In this document: positions 14,160 to 21,988 of the stretch, piece after piece
Numbering within the stretch: the first letter of the stretch is position 1
Layout: the number at the start of each line of letters is the position of its first letter
Assembly (NCBI GenBank): GCA_946887085.1
Contig: CAMPKG010000006.1
Coordinates: 1-25,966 of the forward strand
DNA: 25,966 nucleotides
Reading direction: 5' to 3'
Source of the DNA: an uncultured Sphingobacteriales bacterium
GTDB taxonomy: Bacteria > Bacteroidota > Bacteroidia > Chitinophagales > Chitinophagaceae
The notes under the pieces: generated by a model
Seen by the model: only the letters and a program-made list of their open reading frames with translations
The model's database searches: none
What the model was told of the DNA's origin: nothing
Program-made: the position numbers and the translations under genes

Positions 14160-16781
14160 TTAATTATACTGCTCCACTATGTTTTTCAACTCGTTAAGCT
14201 TCAGCAGAGCTTCAACCGGCGTCAACCTGTTGATATCCGTGTCCGTCAGCAATTGTTTGATGCGTTTCATGTCTTCGGTCAACCCGTCAAAAATATTAAG
14301 CTGAAGTGTGGACGCAGGTTGAATGTGTTTTACTTTCTCGGTGGTTGCTTCACTGCTGCCATGTTTTTCTTCGAGCAAAGCAAGGATCGCCTCAGCCCGG
14401 TTGAGTAATGCAGGGGGCATACCGGCCATCCGCGCCACCTGTATACCGAAGCTGTGCCTGCTGCCGCCGGGTGCCAGTTTGCGCAGGAAGATGACCTTGT
14501 TGCCGGTTTCCTTATGTGTTATGTGATAATTGCGTACACGCGATAATTGCGGTTCCAGTTCATTCAGCTCGTGGTAGTGGGTGGCAAACAATGTTTTAGG
14601 TTTTGCCGCGCTGTTGTGTAAAAACTCAACTATCGACCATGCCAACGATATCCCATCGTATGTACTGGTACCACGGCCAATTTCATCGAGCAGTACGAGG
14701 CTGCGGTCGCTGAGATTGTTGATGATGCTGGCGGTCTCATTCATTTCCACCATGAACGTACTCTCGCCGCCGCTGAGGTTATCAGACGCGCCTACCCGCG
14801 TGAATATTTTATCAGTGAGCCCGATATCAGCAGATTCTGCCGGCACGAAGCTACCCATATGTGCCATCAGGGTGATAATAGCAGTTTGGCGCAGCAGCGC
14901 CGACTTACCACTCATGTTGGGACCGGTCAGGATAATGACCTGTTGCTCGTCTTTATCCAGCAAAATATCGTTGGCCACATAAGATTCTCCGGGTGGCAGG
15001 CGCTGCTCAATAACAGGGTGCCGTCCTTGTTTGATCTCAAGTGTTGCTTCGTCGAGCAGGTTGGGCTTGCGATAGCTATACTGTTTTGCGTTGTGTGCAA
15101 AGCATAGGAGGCAATCAAGTTGTGCAATGATATTTGCGTTTGCCTGTATCGAAGCGATGTAGGGTTCGATCTCGGCAAGCAGTTGCTGGTACAACTGCAT
15201 CTCTATCGCCAGTATCTTTTCCTCAGCACCCAGTATTTTCTCTTCGTATTCTTTTAGTTCAGGTGTTACGTAACGTTCCGCGTTCGTCAGTGTCTGCTTC
15301 CTGATCCAATCTGTTGGTACTTTGTCTTTATGGGTATGTGTAACCTCGAGATAATAACCGAAGACATTGTTATAGGCGATCTTCAGAGAGCTGATACCTG
15401 TTTTTTGCGCTTCGCTCTGTTGTATCTGCAGCAGGTAAGACTTACCGCTTCGCGAAATAGTTCTCAGGTCATCCAGCTCTGCCGATATACCTTCTGCTAT
15501 CATGCCGCCTTTATTGGCCTGCGCTGGTGCGTCGTCCACCAGCATCTGCCTGATGCGTTTTTGCAGGTCGGTCAACGGCAGCAGCGATTGCACCAGCCTG
15601 CATAAAGGGTCGTGCAAAGATTCCAGGCATTTATCCCGCATCTGCTCCATGAACTGCATGCTTTTTGCCAGCTGCATTACTTCGCGTGGGTTCGCCTTCT
15701 TTAATGGTATCTTTCCTACCAGTCGCTCCACATCACCTATTTGTTTGATGAGATTGGTGAGGTTGTGGTTCAGCTCCTGGTCTTTGATGAAATGTTCGAC
15801 AAGCTCCAGCCGCTGGTTGATGCGATTGATATCAAACAATGGGAAGATGAGCCAGCGCTTCAGCATGCGCGCACCCATGGGTGTGTATGTATTATCCAGC
15901 GCATCCAGCAGGCCGCTGCCTTTGTCATCGCTGCTGTGTACCAGTTCCAGGTTACGGATGGTAAAACGGTCCATCCATAAAAAATCGCTCGCTACAATGC
16001 GCTGTACCGAGTTGATGTGCTGCAGGTTTGGATGTTCCGTGTCTTTCAGGTAATGAAGCGCAGCGCCTGCTGCCAACAGGGCCGCTTTCATATCAGCCAC
16101 GCCAAAACCCTTCAGCGACTGCGTCTGGAAATGCTGCAACAGTAGGTCGTAGGTATACTGTTCCTGGAATATCCATTCATCCAGTTGAAAAGTGTACACC
16201 TTAGTATCGAACTGTTCGCGAAAACGTTTTTGTTGAGACTTGGACAGGATCACCTCGGAGGGCTGGAAGCTCTGGATCAGTTTATCCATGTATTCCACGT
16301 TCCCTTCGGCAGCATAAAACTCCCCGGTGCTGATATCGATGAAGGCAACTCCGCATAGTGGTTCACCGAGGTAGAGCGCTGCAAGGAAATTGTTGGTTTT
16401 ATTCTCCAGCAGTTTATCGCTGGTGGCAACGCCCGGTGTCACCAGTTCAGTCACACCGCGTTTCACAACGCCTTTGGCAGTTTTGGGATCTTCGAGCTGA
16501 TCGCAGATGGCGACACGATAGCCGGCTTTTACCAGCTTATGCAGATAGGTGTCAAGTGCATGATGCGGAAATCCTGCAAGATCAACCGAAGCCGCCGCAC
16601 CATTCGACCGTTTGGTGAGTGTAATACCCAACACCCTCGACGCAATATGAGCATCTTCTCCAAACGTCTCGTAAAAATCTCCTACCCTGAACAGAAGAAC
16701 GGCATCAGGATATCTTGCTTTGATATCCCGGTGCTGCTTCATTAACGGGGTCTCCTCCGGTGCTTTCTTGGTAACTGCCAT
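14160..16781 (-). CDS. mutS: DNA mismatch repair protein MutS
   Basis: An 873-residue MutS of the usual length. The N-terminal mismatch-recognition domain has the FxE motif in GDFYETFGEDA (Phe36-Tyr37-Glu38), which inserts at mismatches. The connector, lever (TYTPMGARMLKRWLIFPLFD) and clamp regions follow. The ATPase domain has Walker A GPNMSGKSALLRQ near residue 620, the STFMVEMNETA loop, Walker B with signature LVLLDEIGRGTSTYDG near 697, and TLFATHYHEL. The C-terminal dimerisation segment (DINRLTPVEALLKLNELK) is intact. It recognises base mismatches and short loops and recruits MutL. The start MAVTKKAPEETPLMKQ matches Bacteroidota homologues. It is 27 bases after the M1 peptidase gene. Confidence 0.98.
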   Translation of the reverse strand: MAVTKKAPEETPLMKQHRDIKARYPDAVLLFRVGDFYETFGEDAHIASRVLGITLTKRSNGAAASVDLAGFPHHALDTYLHKLVKAGYRVAICDQLEDPKTAKGVVKRGVTELVTPGVATSDKLLENKTNNFLAALYLGEPLCGVAFIDISTGEFYAAEGNVEYMDKLIQSFQPSEVILSKSQQKRFREQFDTKVYTFQLDEWIFQEQYTYDLLLQHFQTQSLKGFGVADMKAALLAAGAALHYLKDTEHPNLQHINSVQRIVASDFLWMDRFTIRNLELVHSSDDKGSGLLDALDNTYTPMGARMLKRWLIFPLFDINRINQRLELVEHFIKDQELNHNLTNLIKQIGDVERLVGKIPLKKANPREVMQLAKSMQFMEQMRDKCLESLHDPLCRLVQSLLPLTDLQKRIRQMLVDDAPAQANKGGMIAEGISAELDDLRTISRSGKSYLLQIQQSEAQKTGISSLKIAYNNVFGYYLEVTHTHKDKVPTDWIRKQTLTNAERYVTPELKEYEEKILGAEEKILAIEMQLYQQLLAEIEPYIASIQANANIIAQLDCLLCFAHNAKQYSYRKPNLLDEATLEIKQGRHPVIEQRLPPGESYVANDILLDKDEQQVIILTGPNMSGKSALLRQTAIITLMAHMGSFVPAESADIGLTDKIFTRVGASDNLSGGESTFMVEMNETASIINNLSDRSLVLLDEIGRGTSTYDGISLAWSIVEFLHNSAAKPKTLFATHYHELNELEPQLSRVRNYHITHKETGNKVIFLRKLAPGGSRHSFGIQVARMAGMPPALLNRAEAILALLEEKHGSSEATTEKVKHIQPASTLQLNIFDGLTEDMKRIKQLLTDTDINRLTPVEALLKLNELKNIVEQYN

Positions 16782-16808
16782 TATTGCTACAAACCTAATA
16801 AATAGCTG

Positions 16809-18479
16809 CTAGGACTGTACGAGGAAGTCTTTCGAAAACTCCAGATTATATCCACCTTTTTTCCACGGAACGCTTTGCCAGTCGTTAGTGGGGCGAATAT
16901 CGGCTTTGTTTTCTCCATCGGTCACCTCTAAAGGCAGGGTAAAACCGGCTACTGCGTTCTTAAAACGATAATGCAGGCGTTTTTTCTTAATGTACCAGTC
17001 TAACGTGGGAAGTTTTGCGGTACGCAGGTATTGGTCGAAGAATGGTTTCAGTTCAAGCCCGGTAAAATTCATGATGAATTCTTCTATCTCTTGGCTGGTA
17101 ACTGCCTGGTGATAGTATTTTTTATTCATCTCCCGAAGCATCAGCCTGAATTTTTCATCGTTGCCTATCATCATACGAATCATGTGTACAACCGCTGCTC
17201 CCTTGTTGTAAATATCTGAGGATCCATCATCATGAACACCGTAGTTGCCAATAACAGGCTTGTCGTTCAGTATATGTGAATATTTGCCGATATTGTATTT
17301 GAATGCATTTTCTTTTCCGAAAGCGCATTCGGCGAAGAGTACTTCAGTATACGTGGTAAAACCCTCATGTATCCAGTTATCGGCAATGTCTTTAGCGGTG
17401 ATATTATTCCCAAACCATTCGTGTCCGCTTTCGTGCACGATGATAAAATCGAACAGGAGGCCAACTCCCGTTTGGCTGCGATCCATACCAAGATAGCCCA
17501 TTTTATACTGGTTGCCGTAAGCAATAGCGCTCTGGTGCTCCATGCCCAGGTGGGGCGCATCTACCAGCTTATAGCCATCCTCATAAAAAGGGTAGGGCCC
17601 CATCCAATGTTCGAAACAATGCAGCATTTGTTTTACTACAGAAAAATGTTTTTTTGCCTTTTCTTCATTTTGTCTCAAAACATAAAAACTAATCTCAAGT
17701 CTTCCATTTTCACCCATCAATGTATCTTTCCAATACACGTAATCGCCAAGGTAAAAGGTTACATTATAAGTGTTAATGGGGTTATCAACGGCCCATTGCT
17801 TTGCGTATTTCGGCTGGTAAATATTGCTGTGGTAAGGAGACTTTCCGTTAGCGATGATCGGAAGCCCTGAGTTGCTTCTATAAGTCAGGCGCAAGTATTC
17901 CGGTTCATCCCATTGTGCATCTTTGCACGGCCACCAACTGCTGGCGCCTAGTCCCTGGCAGGCTACGGATATCCAGGGCTTGCCAGTGCTATCCTTAGTC
18001 CATATAAAACCGCCGTCCCATGGGGGCATTTTTGCTTCACGAGGTTTTCCATGATAGCACACGGTCAATGTGAATTCGTTTCCGGGAACTAGTTCCTTCT
18101 TGAAAGGTCCGGTTATCCACCAGACATTTCCCTCTCTCTTGAAGTCGAGCATCATGTAAGGTGGAGGGTCTATCGTATCTGATTCTTGTCTGTTTCTGAT
18201 AAAAAACACGCTGTCAACCATCATCGGCTCTTGCAGGTCTATTTGTATGCTGTCTCCGGGAGCATTGGTGACCCTGGCAGTGATCGAGTTTTGACCGGCA
18301 ACAGTTCTGGTCAACGTGTCAATGCTCACCGACAGATGATACAGTCTCGCGTCCCACCAACTCCTTCCACTCCCATTCCCGCCTCGCAATGAGTCTTGCC
18401 GCGTATAAGCAAAAGTGGTATTTGCTAAAAGCAAATACCACATGCATATTGTTATATAAAGGATGAATTTCCTGTTCAT
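16809..18479 (-). CDS. M1 family metallopeptidase (aminopeptidase), exported
   Basis: A 556-residue protein with an N-terminal signal segment (ILYITICMWYLLLANTTFAY). The gluzincin catalytic domain is complete: substrate-binding LGMEHQSAI (311-319, in the place of the family's GAMEN), HESGH (349-353) with the third zinc ligand Glu372 exactly 18 residues after the second His, and IYNKGAAVVHMI with the catalytic-type Tyr424. It is shorter than aminopeptidase N, lacking the large C-terminal helical domain, as in leukotriene-A4-hydrolase-like bacterial M1 enzymes. The expected role is periplasmic or extracellular removal of N-terminal residues from peptides. The start lies two bases after the stop of the FKBP gene, so co-transcription is almost certain. 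Confidence 0.93.
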   Translation of the reverse strand: MNRKFILYITICMWYLLLANTTFAYTRQDSLRGGNGSGRSWWDARLYHLSVSIDTLTRTVAGQNSITARVTNAPGDSIQIDLQEPMMVDSVFFIRNRQESDTIDPPPYMMLDFKREGNVWWITGPFKKELVPGNEFTLTVCYHGKPREAKMPPWDGGFIWTKDSTGKPWISVACQGLGASSWWPCKDAQWDEPEYLRLTYRSNSGLPIIANGKSPYHSNIYQPKYAKQWAVDNPINTYNVTFYLGDYVYWKDTLMGENGRLEISFYVLRQNEEKAKKHFSVVKQMLHCFEHWMGPYPFYEDGYKLVDAPHLGMEHQSAIAYGNQYKMGYLGMDRSQTGVGLLFDFIIVHESGHEWFGNNITAKDIADNWIHEGFTTYTEVLFAECAFGKENAFKYNIGKYSHILNDKPVIGNYGVHDDGSSDIYNKGAAVVHMIRMMIGNDEKFRLMLREMNKKYYHQAVTSQEIEEFIMNFTGLELKPFFDQYLRTAKLPTLDWYIKKKRLHYRFKNAVAGFTLPLEVTDGENKADIRPTNDWQSVPWKKGGYNLEFSKDFLVQS

Positions 18480-18481
18480 CT

Positions 18482-19396
18482 TTAGTTTTTACCTGCTGCT
18501 GCAATATCAGTTACTTCTACGTCGAAGATCAGCACAGCGTTTGCGGGAATTTTATCTCCTGCTCCACGCTCACCGTAAGCCATTGTTGAAGGAATGTAAA
18601 GAGTAGCTTTGCTACCTTTTTTCAGCAGGGCAACACCTTCGTCCCAACCTTTGATAACCTGTCCCTGGCCAAGGCCGAAAGAGAATGGCTGCACGTGCTG
18701 GAATTGTGGATCAACGTTTGAGTCGAACGGAGTGCCATCCATTGTTTTGCCTGTATAGTTAACAGTCACCATCTGGCCGGCCTTAGCTGTTTCACCTGTG
18801 CCTTCCTGGGTGATCTTATAGTAAAGGCCTGACGGCGTTTTAGTAGCGGTAATGTTGTTTTTCTTCAGGTAGTCTGCGATGAGTTTGTCATCAATGGCCT
18901 TCTGTTTGGCTGCATGCGCCTCGGCCTCGGTTTTCATCTGCTCCTGTGTTTTTACAGATACCAGGGAGATATCATAAACAATCTTTTGGCCTGAACCTGC
19001 TTTATACCAGGCAGGGTTTTGGCTTGCAAGGTTGGGAATGCTGTCTACGGGCATACGGAACAGCGCACTGTCGCCGGCTGTCATCAGCATCAGTCCTTCT
19101 GAAAGGTCGCCCTTATAAGCAGGGGCAGGCAGTTGGTAAGGCACAGGTTGTCCGTTGTTTGCGCTCTTACTGTCAAAAAGAACACTGTCGCCAACACTTG
19201 TGTTGTTTACCGACATTTTGATATGCACCTCGATATAGTCACCAACTGAAGCGGTCTTGCCATCCTTTTTATCCCTGAGGAAACTGTACTCGAGATTATT
19301 TGGTGTTTTTTTGAAATTAGTAGTTGCAGCTTTGTTCTGCGCATGAGCGCTGGTCCATGCAGTTCCGATAAGGCAGATAACAATGATCTTTTTCAT
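18482..19396 (-). CDS. FKBP-type peptidyl-prolyl isomerase, two-domain, exported
   Basis: A 304-residue protein with signal peptide MKKIIVICLIGTAWTSAHAQ. Residues 186-298 are a complete FKBP domain: TVNYTGKTMDGTPFDSN (with the active-site Tyr and Phe-Asp), FSFGLGQGQVIKGWDEGVAL (Val-Ile and Trp) and TMAYGERGAGDKIPANA (Tyr), ending LIFDVEVTDI. Residues about 35-150 look like a second, degenerate FKBP fold: GDYIEVHIKMS, LMLMTAGDSALFRMPVDSI and IVYDISLVSVKTQ keep the strand pattern but have lost the key aromatic residues. A charged helical linker (about 150-182) joins the two. Role: prolyl cis-trans isomerisation of envelope proteins. It is the second of two tandem paralogues and ends two bases before the M1 peptidase gene. 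Confidence 0.93.
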   Translation of the reverse strand: MKKIIVICLIGTAWTSAHAQNKAATTNFKKTPNNLEYSFLRDKKDGKTASVGDYIEVHIKMSVNNTSVGDSVLFDSKSANNGQPVPYQLPAPAYKGDLSEGLMLMTAGDSALFRMPVDSIPNLASQNPAWYKAGSGQKIVYDISLVSVKTQEQMKTEAEAHAAKQKAIDDKLIADYLKKNNITATKTPSGLYYKITQEGTGETAKAGQMVTVNYTGKTMDGTPFDSNVDPQFQHVQPFSFGLGQGQVIKGWDEGVALLKKGSKATLYIPSTMAYGERGAGDKIPANAVLIFDVEVTDIAAAGKN

Positions 19397-19430
19397 TTCT
19401 GTTGTCGAGTTATTTATTGATCTGGTTTGT

Positions 19431-20315
19431 TTATTTAATGTCTAAAAGCTCTACATCGAACATCAATACGGCATTCGGTGGTATGGGGCCAGTGCCCTGC
19501 GGGCCATAGGCAAGAGGGGAAGGTACAAATAATTTTGCCTTACTGCCTTTTTTCAGCAGTGCTATGCCTTCATCCCATCCGGGTATTACCATGCCGCGAC
19601 CAAGCTCAAATTCAAAAGGTTCTGTGTGCTGAAATTTAGGGTCAACGTTGGAGTCGAAAGGTGTGCCATCCAGTGTACGACCTGTATAGTTTACACTTAC
19701 TTTTTGTCCTTGTGTTGGGGTAGACCCGCTACCTTCTTTTTCGATCACATAATAAAGTCCTGAAGCCGTTTTTTCAGCAACAATACTGTTTTGGGCGAAA
19801 TAGTCTTGTAGTAACTTATCGTCAACTTCTTTTTGCTTTCCGGCAGAAGTTTGCTGTTCCTGCGTTACCTGGGCCTGTGTTTTCACAGATGCCAGCACTA
19901 CAGTGTATTCCAACTTCTGGCCATTCTTCATAAATGGCGGCAGTTCTCCACCCGCAGATTTCCTGAGAGAATCGATGGCTACGCGAAATGAAGCGCTGTC
20001 GCCTGCGGTCATCATCATGATACCGTCCATCCAGTCGCCTTTGAAGGGGCTAGGGGTCAGTTGCAGTTCTACGGGCTGGTTATTCATCATCTTCCTCGAT
20101 TCAAACAGCGTGGTATCTGTTTTATCATCCTTATAACGGATCATTACGTGCATGGCCACTACGTCGCCCACGGCAGGTTTTTTATCGCCTTTGGCGTCCT
20201 TTATGATCCTGTACTCAAGTCCATCTTTAGTCTTCTTATAACTATCGTTTTTACAAGACGCAAAACCAAAGAGCGCTGTACCTAATACAGCTAACGGTAA
20301 TAAAATTTTTATCAT
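19431..20315 (-). CDS. FKBP-type peptidyl-prolyl isomerase, two-domain lipoprotein
   Basis: A 294-residue paralogue of the following gene. The signal ends FGFASC with Cys21, so it is probably a lipoprotein; Phe at -3 is a slightly unusual lipobox. The C-terminal FKBP domain has SVNYTGRTLDGTPFDSN, FEFELGRGMVIPGWDEGIAL and SPLAYGPQGTGPIPPNA, with all the usual active-site positions, ending VLMFDVELLDIK. The N-terminal half (DGLEYRIIKDAKGDKKPAVG, then MMMTAGDSASFRVAIDSL and LEYTVVLASVKTQ) is a degenerate FKBP-like domain matching that of the paralogue, followed by a Gln/Glu/Lys-rich helix. The gap to the paralogue is 34 bases, and to the upstream nrnA-like gene nine bases. A tandem duplication with one membrane-anchored and one soluble product is inferred. 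Confidence 0.93.
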   Translation of the reverse strand: MIKILLPLAVLGTALFGFASCKNDSYKKTKDGLEYRIIKDAKGDKKPAVGDVVAMHVMIRYKDDKTDTTLFESRKMMNNQPVELQLTPSPFKGDWMDGIMMMTAGDSASFRVAIDSLRKSAGGELPPFMKNGQKLEYTVVLASVKTQAQVTQEQQTSAGKQKEVDDKLLQDYFAQNSIVAEKTASGLYYVIEKEGSGSTPTQGQKVSVNYTGRTLDGTPFDSNVDPKFQHTEPFEFELGRGMVIPGWDEGIALLKKGSKAKLFVPSPLAYGPQGTGPIPPNAVLMFDVELLDIK

Positions 20316-20324
20316 GTTTTTATA

Positions 20325-21329
20325 TTATCGGGGGTGAATATCGGACAAAATTTCTTTAAAACGAGTTACTGTCTCTATAAAACTTAGCGAGGAGCGGCCC
20401 CCGGATGCGTTGAAGTGTCCGCCACCGCTGAAATGCTCCCTGGCAAAGCTGCTGACATCGAAGTCGCCCTTGCTGCGAAAAGACATTTTTACCTCATCAT
20501 TGCGCTCGGTGATCAAAGTAGCAAACCGGATATTGGCTATGCTCAGCGGATAGTTTACAAGGCCTTCGGTGTCTCCGGTACTTATGTCAAACAGTCTCAT
20601 GTCTTTTTTCGACAAGGCGATGAGTCCGGCATTATATTTAGGAAATATCTCCATTTTCTCGAGCAGCACATAACCAAGGAACTGCATGCGCTTTACCGTC
20701 CAGGAATCGTTCACTTCTTCGTGGATGCGGGCATGATCCAAACCAAGATGCTTCAGTTTGGCGATCATCTCGTGCACGCTGGCAGTGGTTACCGGGAAAC
20801 GGAATGACCCTGTGTCGGTCATTACCCCGGTATACAGGCAGGTAGCAATTTCCTTGTCCAGCAAGTCCGCGCCATTGTTAAGATTGATGAAATCATACAC
20901 CATCTCGCAGGTACTGCTTTTTTCAGGTATGCTCATTCCATAATCCCACACCGGTTTGGGAAGCAAATGGTGGTCAATCAATATTTTAGGTTGTGTGGCA
21001 GCACCCAGCTGAGCGGTTATATGCTTCGTCCTGCTGAAATCATTGAAGTCTACGCAGAAGATGAGATCGCATTCATTCAATGCTTTTTCAGCAAGTTTTG
21101 GTTCTGCTTCAAAATTCAGCAGCAATTCCACGCCTGGCATCCACATCAAAAAATCGGGCAGCTCGCTGGGGGAAACCCCGGTAACGGCATGGCCCTGTTT
21201 TACCAGGTAGTGTAAAAGCCCCAGCATACTGCCGATGGCATCGCCGTCGGGCTTGTGGTGGGTGGTTATAAAAATCTTCTTTGGTGCCTGCAGTAATGGG
21301 AAAGCATCCTGTATCGGTCGCATTTTCAA
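20325..21329 (-). CDS. NrnA-like DHH/DHHA1 phosphoesterase (oligoribonuclease / pAp phosphatase)
   Basis: A 334-residue protein. The DHH domain shows ITTHHKPDGDAIGSMLG (21-37), VDFNDFSRT (93-101), the DHH triad in ILIDHHLLP (117-124) and GVMTDTGSFRF (167-177), which supply the metal-binding Asp and His residues. The DHHA1 domain ends in the substrate-binding FSGGGHFNASGGRS (299-312). Known activity of NrnA: 3'-5' hydrolysis of 2-5 nucleotide RNAs and dephosphorylation of 3'-phosphoadenosine 5'-phosphate with manganese. The length matches the family. The start used is MKMRPIQD; the second Met two residues on is equally possible. It is the first gene of the long minus-strand run, behind a good -7 box. 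Confidence 0.92.
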   Translation of the reverse strand: MKMRPIQDAFPLLQAPKKIFITTHHKPDGDAIGSMLGLLHYLVKQGHAVTGVSPSELPDFLMWMPGVELLLNFEAEPKLAEKALNECDLIFCVDFNDFSRTKHITAQLGAATQPKILIDHHLLPKPVWDYGMSIPEKSSTCEMVYDFINLNNGADLLDKEIATCLYTGVMTDTGSFRFPVTTASVHEMIAKLKHLGLDHARIHEEVNDSWTVKRMQFLGYVLLEKMEIFPKYNAGLIALSKKDMRLFDISTGDTEGLVNYPLSIANIRFATLITERNDEVKMSFRSKGDFDVSSFAREHFSGGGHFNASGGRSSLSFIETVTRFKEILSDIHPR

Positions 21330-21343
21330 ATTCTGGTAAACCG

Positions 21344-21351
21344 CAAAAGTA
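21344..21351 (-). promoter_or_regulatory. Candidate -7 box (TACTTTTG) for the nrnA gene run
   Basis: On the minus strand TACTTTTG followed by C lies 14 bases before the ATG of the NrnA-like gene. No convincing -33 TTTG is seen at the expected distance. It could drive the whole minus-strand run down to 12537. Confidence 0.5.
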
Positions 21352-21403
21352 TCAGTAATTAATTAATAACGTTGGCATGCGTCGAAAATCCTCGATAATC
21401 CCC

Positions 21404-21411
21404 TACCTTTG
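21404..21411 (+). promoter_or_regulatory. Candidate -7 box (TACCTTTG) of ndk
   Basis: TACCTTTGC matches the -7 element, 27 bases before the ATG at 21439, and is divergent from the nrnA promoter. The -33 element is unclear. Confidence 0.5.
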
Positions 21412-21438
21412 CGCCGTCAAATTATAAGAATACAGTTT

Positions 21439-21855
21439 ATGTCGAATCGTACGTTTACAATGATCAAGCCGGATGCAGTTAGCGCCGGCAATATCGGTAA
21501 CATCCTGCAGATGATCAATGCAGCGGGTTTCCGCATCGTAGCAATGAAGTATACACGCATCAGCCTGGAGCAGGCTGGTAAGTTCTATGAAGTACACAGC
21601 GAGCGTCCTTTCTATGGCGAGCTTACTGAATTCATGAGCAGTGGCCCTATCGTGGCAGCCATTCTCGAAAAGGAGAATGCCGTGGCCGACTTTCGCAAAC
21701 TCATCGGTGCTACTAATCCGGCACAGGCAGACGAGGGTACGATCCGCAAGCGCTACGCAAAATCAATAGGCGAGAATGCAGTTCACGGTTCTGACAGTGA
21801 TGAAAATGCTAAGATCGAAGGTGACTTCTTCTTCAATGGACTGGAGCGCTTTTAA
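21439..21855 (+). CDS. ndk: Nucleoside diphosphate kinase
   Basis: A 138-residue enzyme from the ATG at 21439 ([14 protein letters not shown]). An in-frame TTG thirty bases upstream lies inside the promoter box and is rejected. Family landmarks are TMIKPDAV (7-14), [18 protein letters not shown] (53-70), [17 protein letters not shown] (91-107) and the active-site block [12 protein letters not shown], with phosphohistidine His116. It transfers the gamma-phosphate between nucleoside triphosphates and diphosphates by a ping-pong mechanism in the cytosol. It stands alone between its own promoter and a strong terminator. Confidence 0.98.
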   Translation: MSNRTFTMIKPDAVSAGNIGNILQMINAAGFRIVAMKYTRISLEQAGKFYEVHSERPFYGELTEFMSSGPIVAAILEKENAVADFRKLIGATNPAQADEGTIRKRYAKSIGENAVHGSDSDENAKIEGDFFFNGLERF

Positions 21856-21876
21856 GAAAATTGTTGAATAACTTTA

Positions 21877-21912
21877 GCAGAGGCCCCGCATCACGCGGGG
21901 CCTCTGCCTTTG
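21877..21912 (+). terminator. Terminator hairpin after ndk
   Basis: A perfect 13-bp GC-rich stem, GCAGAGGCCCCGC (21877-21889) with GCGGGGCCTCTGC (21895-21907), loop ATCAC, 21 bases after the ndk stop. The following T tract is short (CTTTG), so termination may be incomplete. Confidence 0.8.
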
Positions 21913-21957
21913 AATCCATCATAGATCATTGTGATTTTTCTATGCCCGTGAAAGGTT

Positions 21958-21965
21958 TACCTTTG
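21958..21965 (+). promoter_or_regulatory. Candidate -7 box (TACCTTTG) of pruA
   Basis: TACCTTTG followed by C, identical to the ndk box, lies 23 bases before the ATG at 21989. The nearest TTG (21929-21931) is 26 bases upstream, so the -33 element is weak. Confidence 0.5.
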
Positions 21966-21988
21966 CACCCTGAAAATTCATCAATTGT

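Noticed and set aside
15502..16053. 183-codon plus-strand open frame
   Set aside because: Antisense shadow of mutS, rich in Ser, Arg and Cys, no recognisable family.
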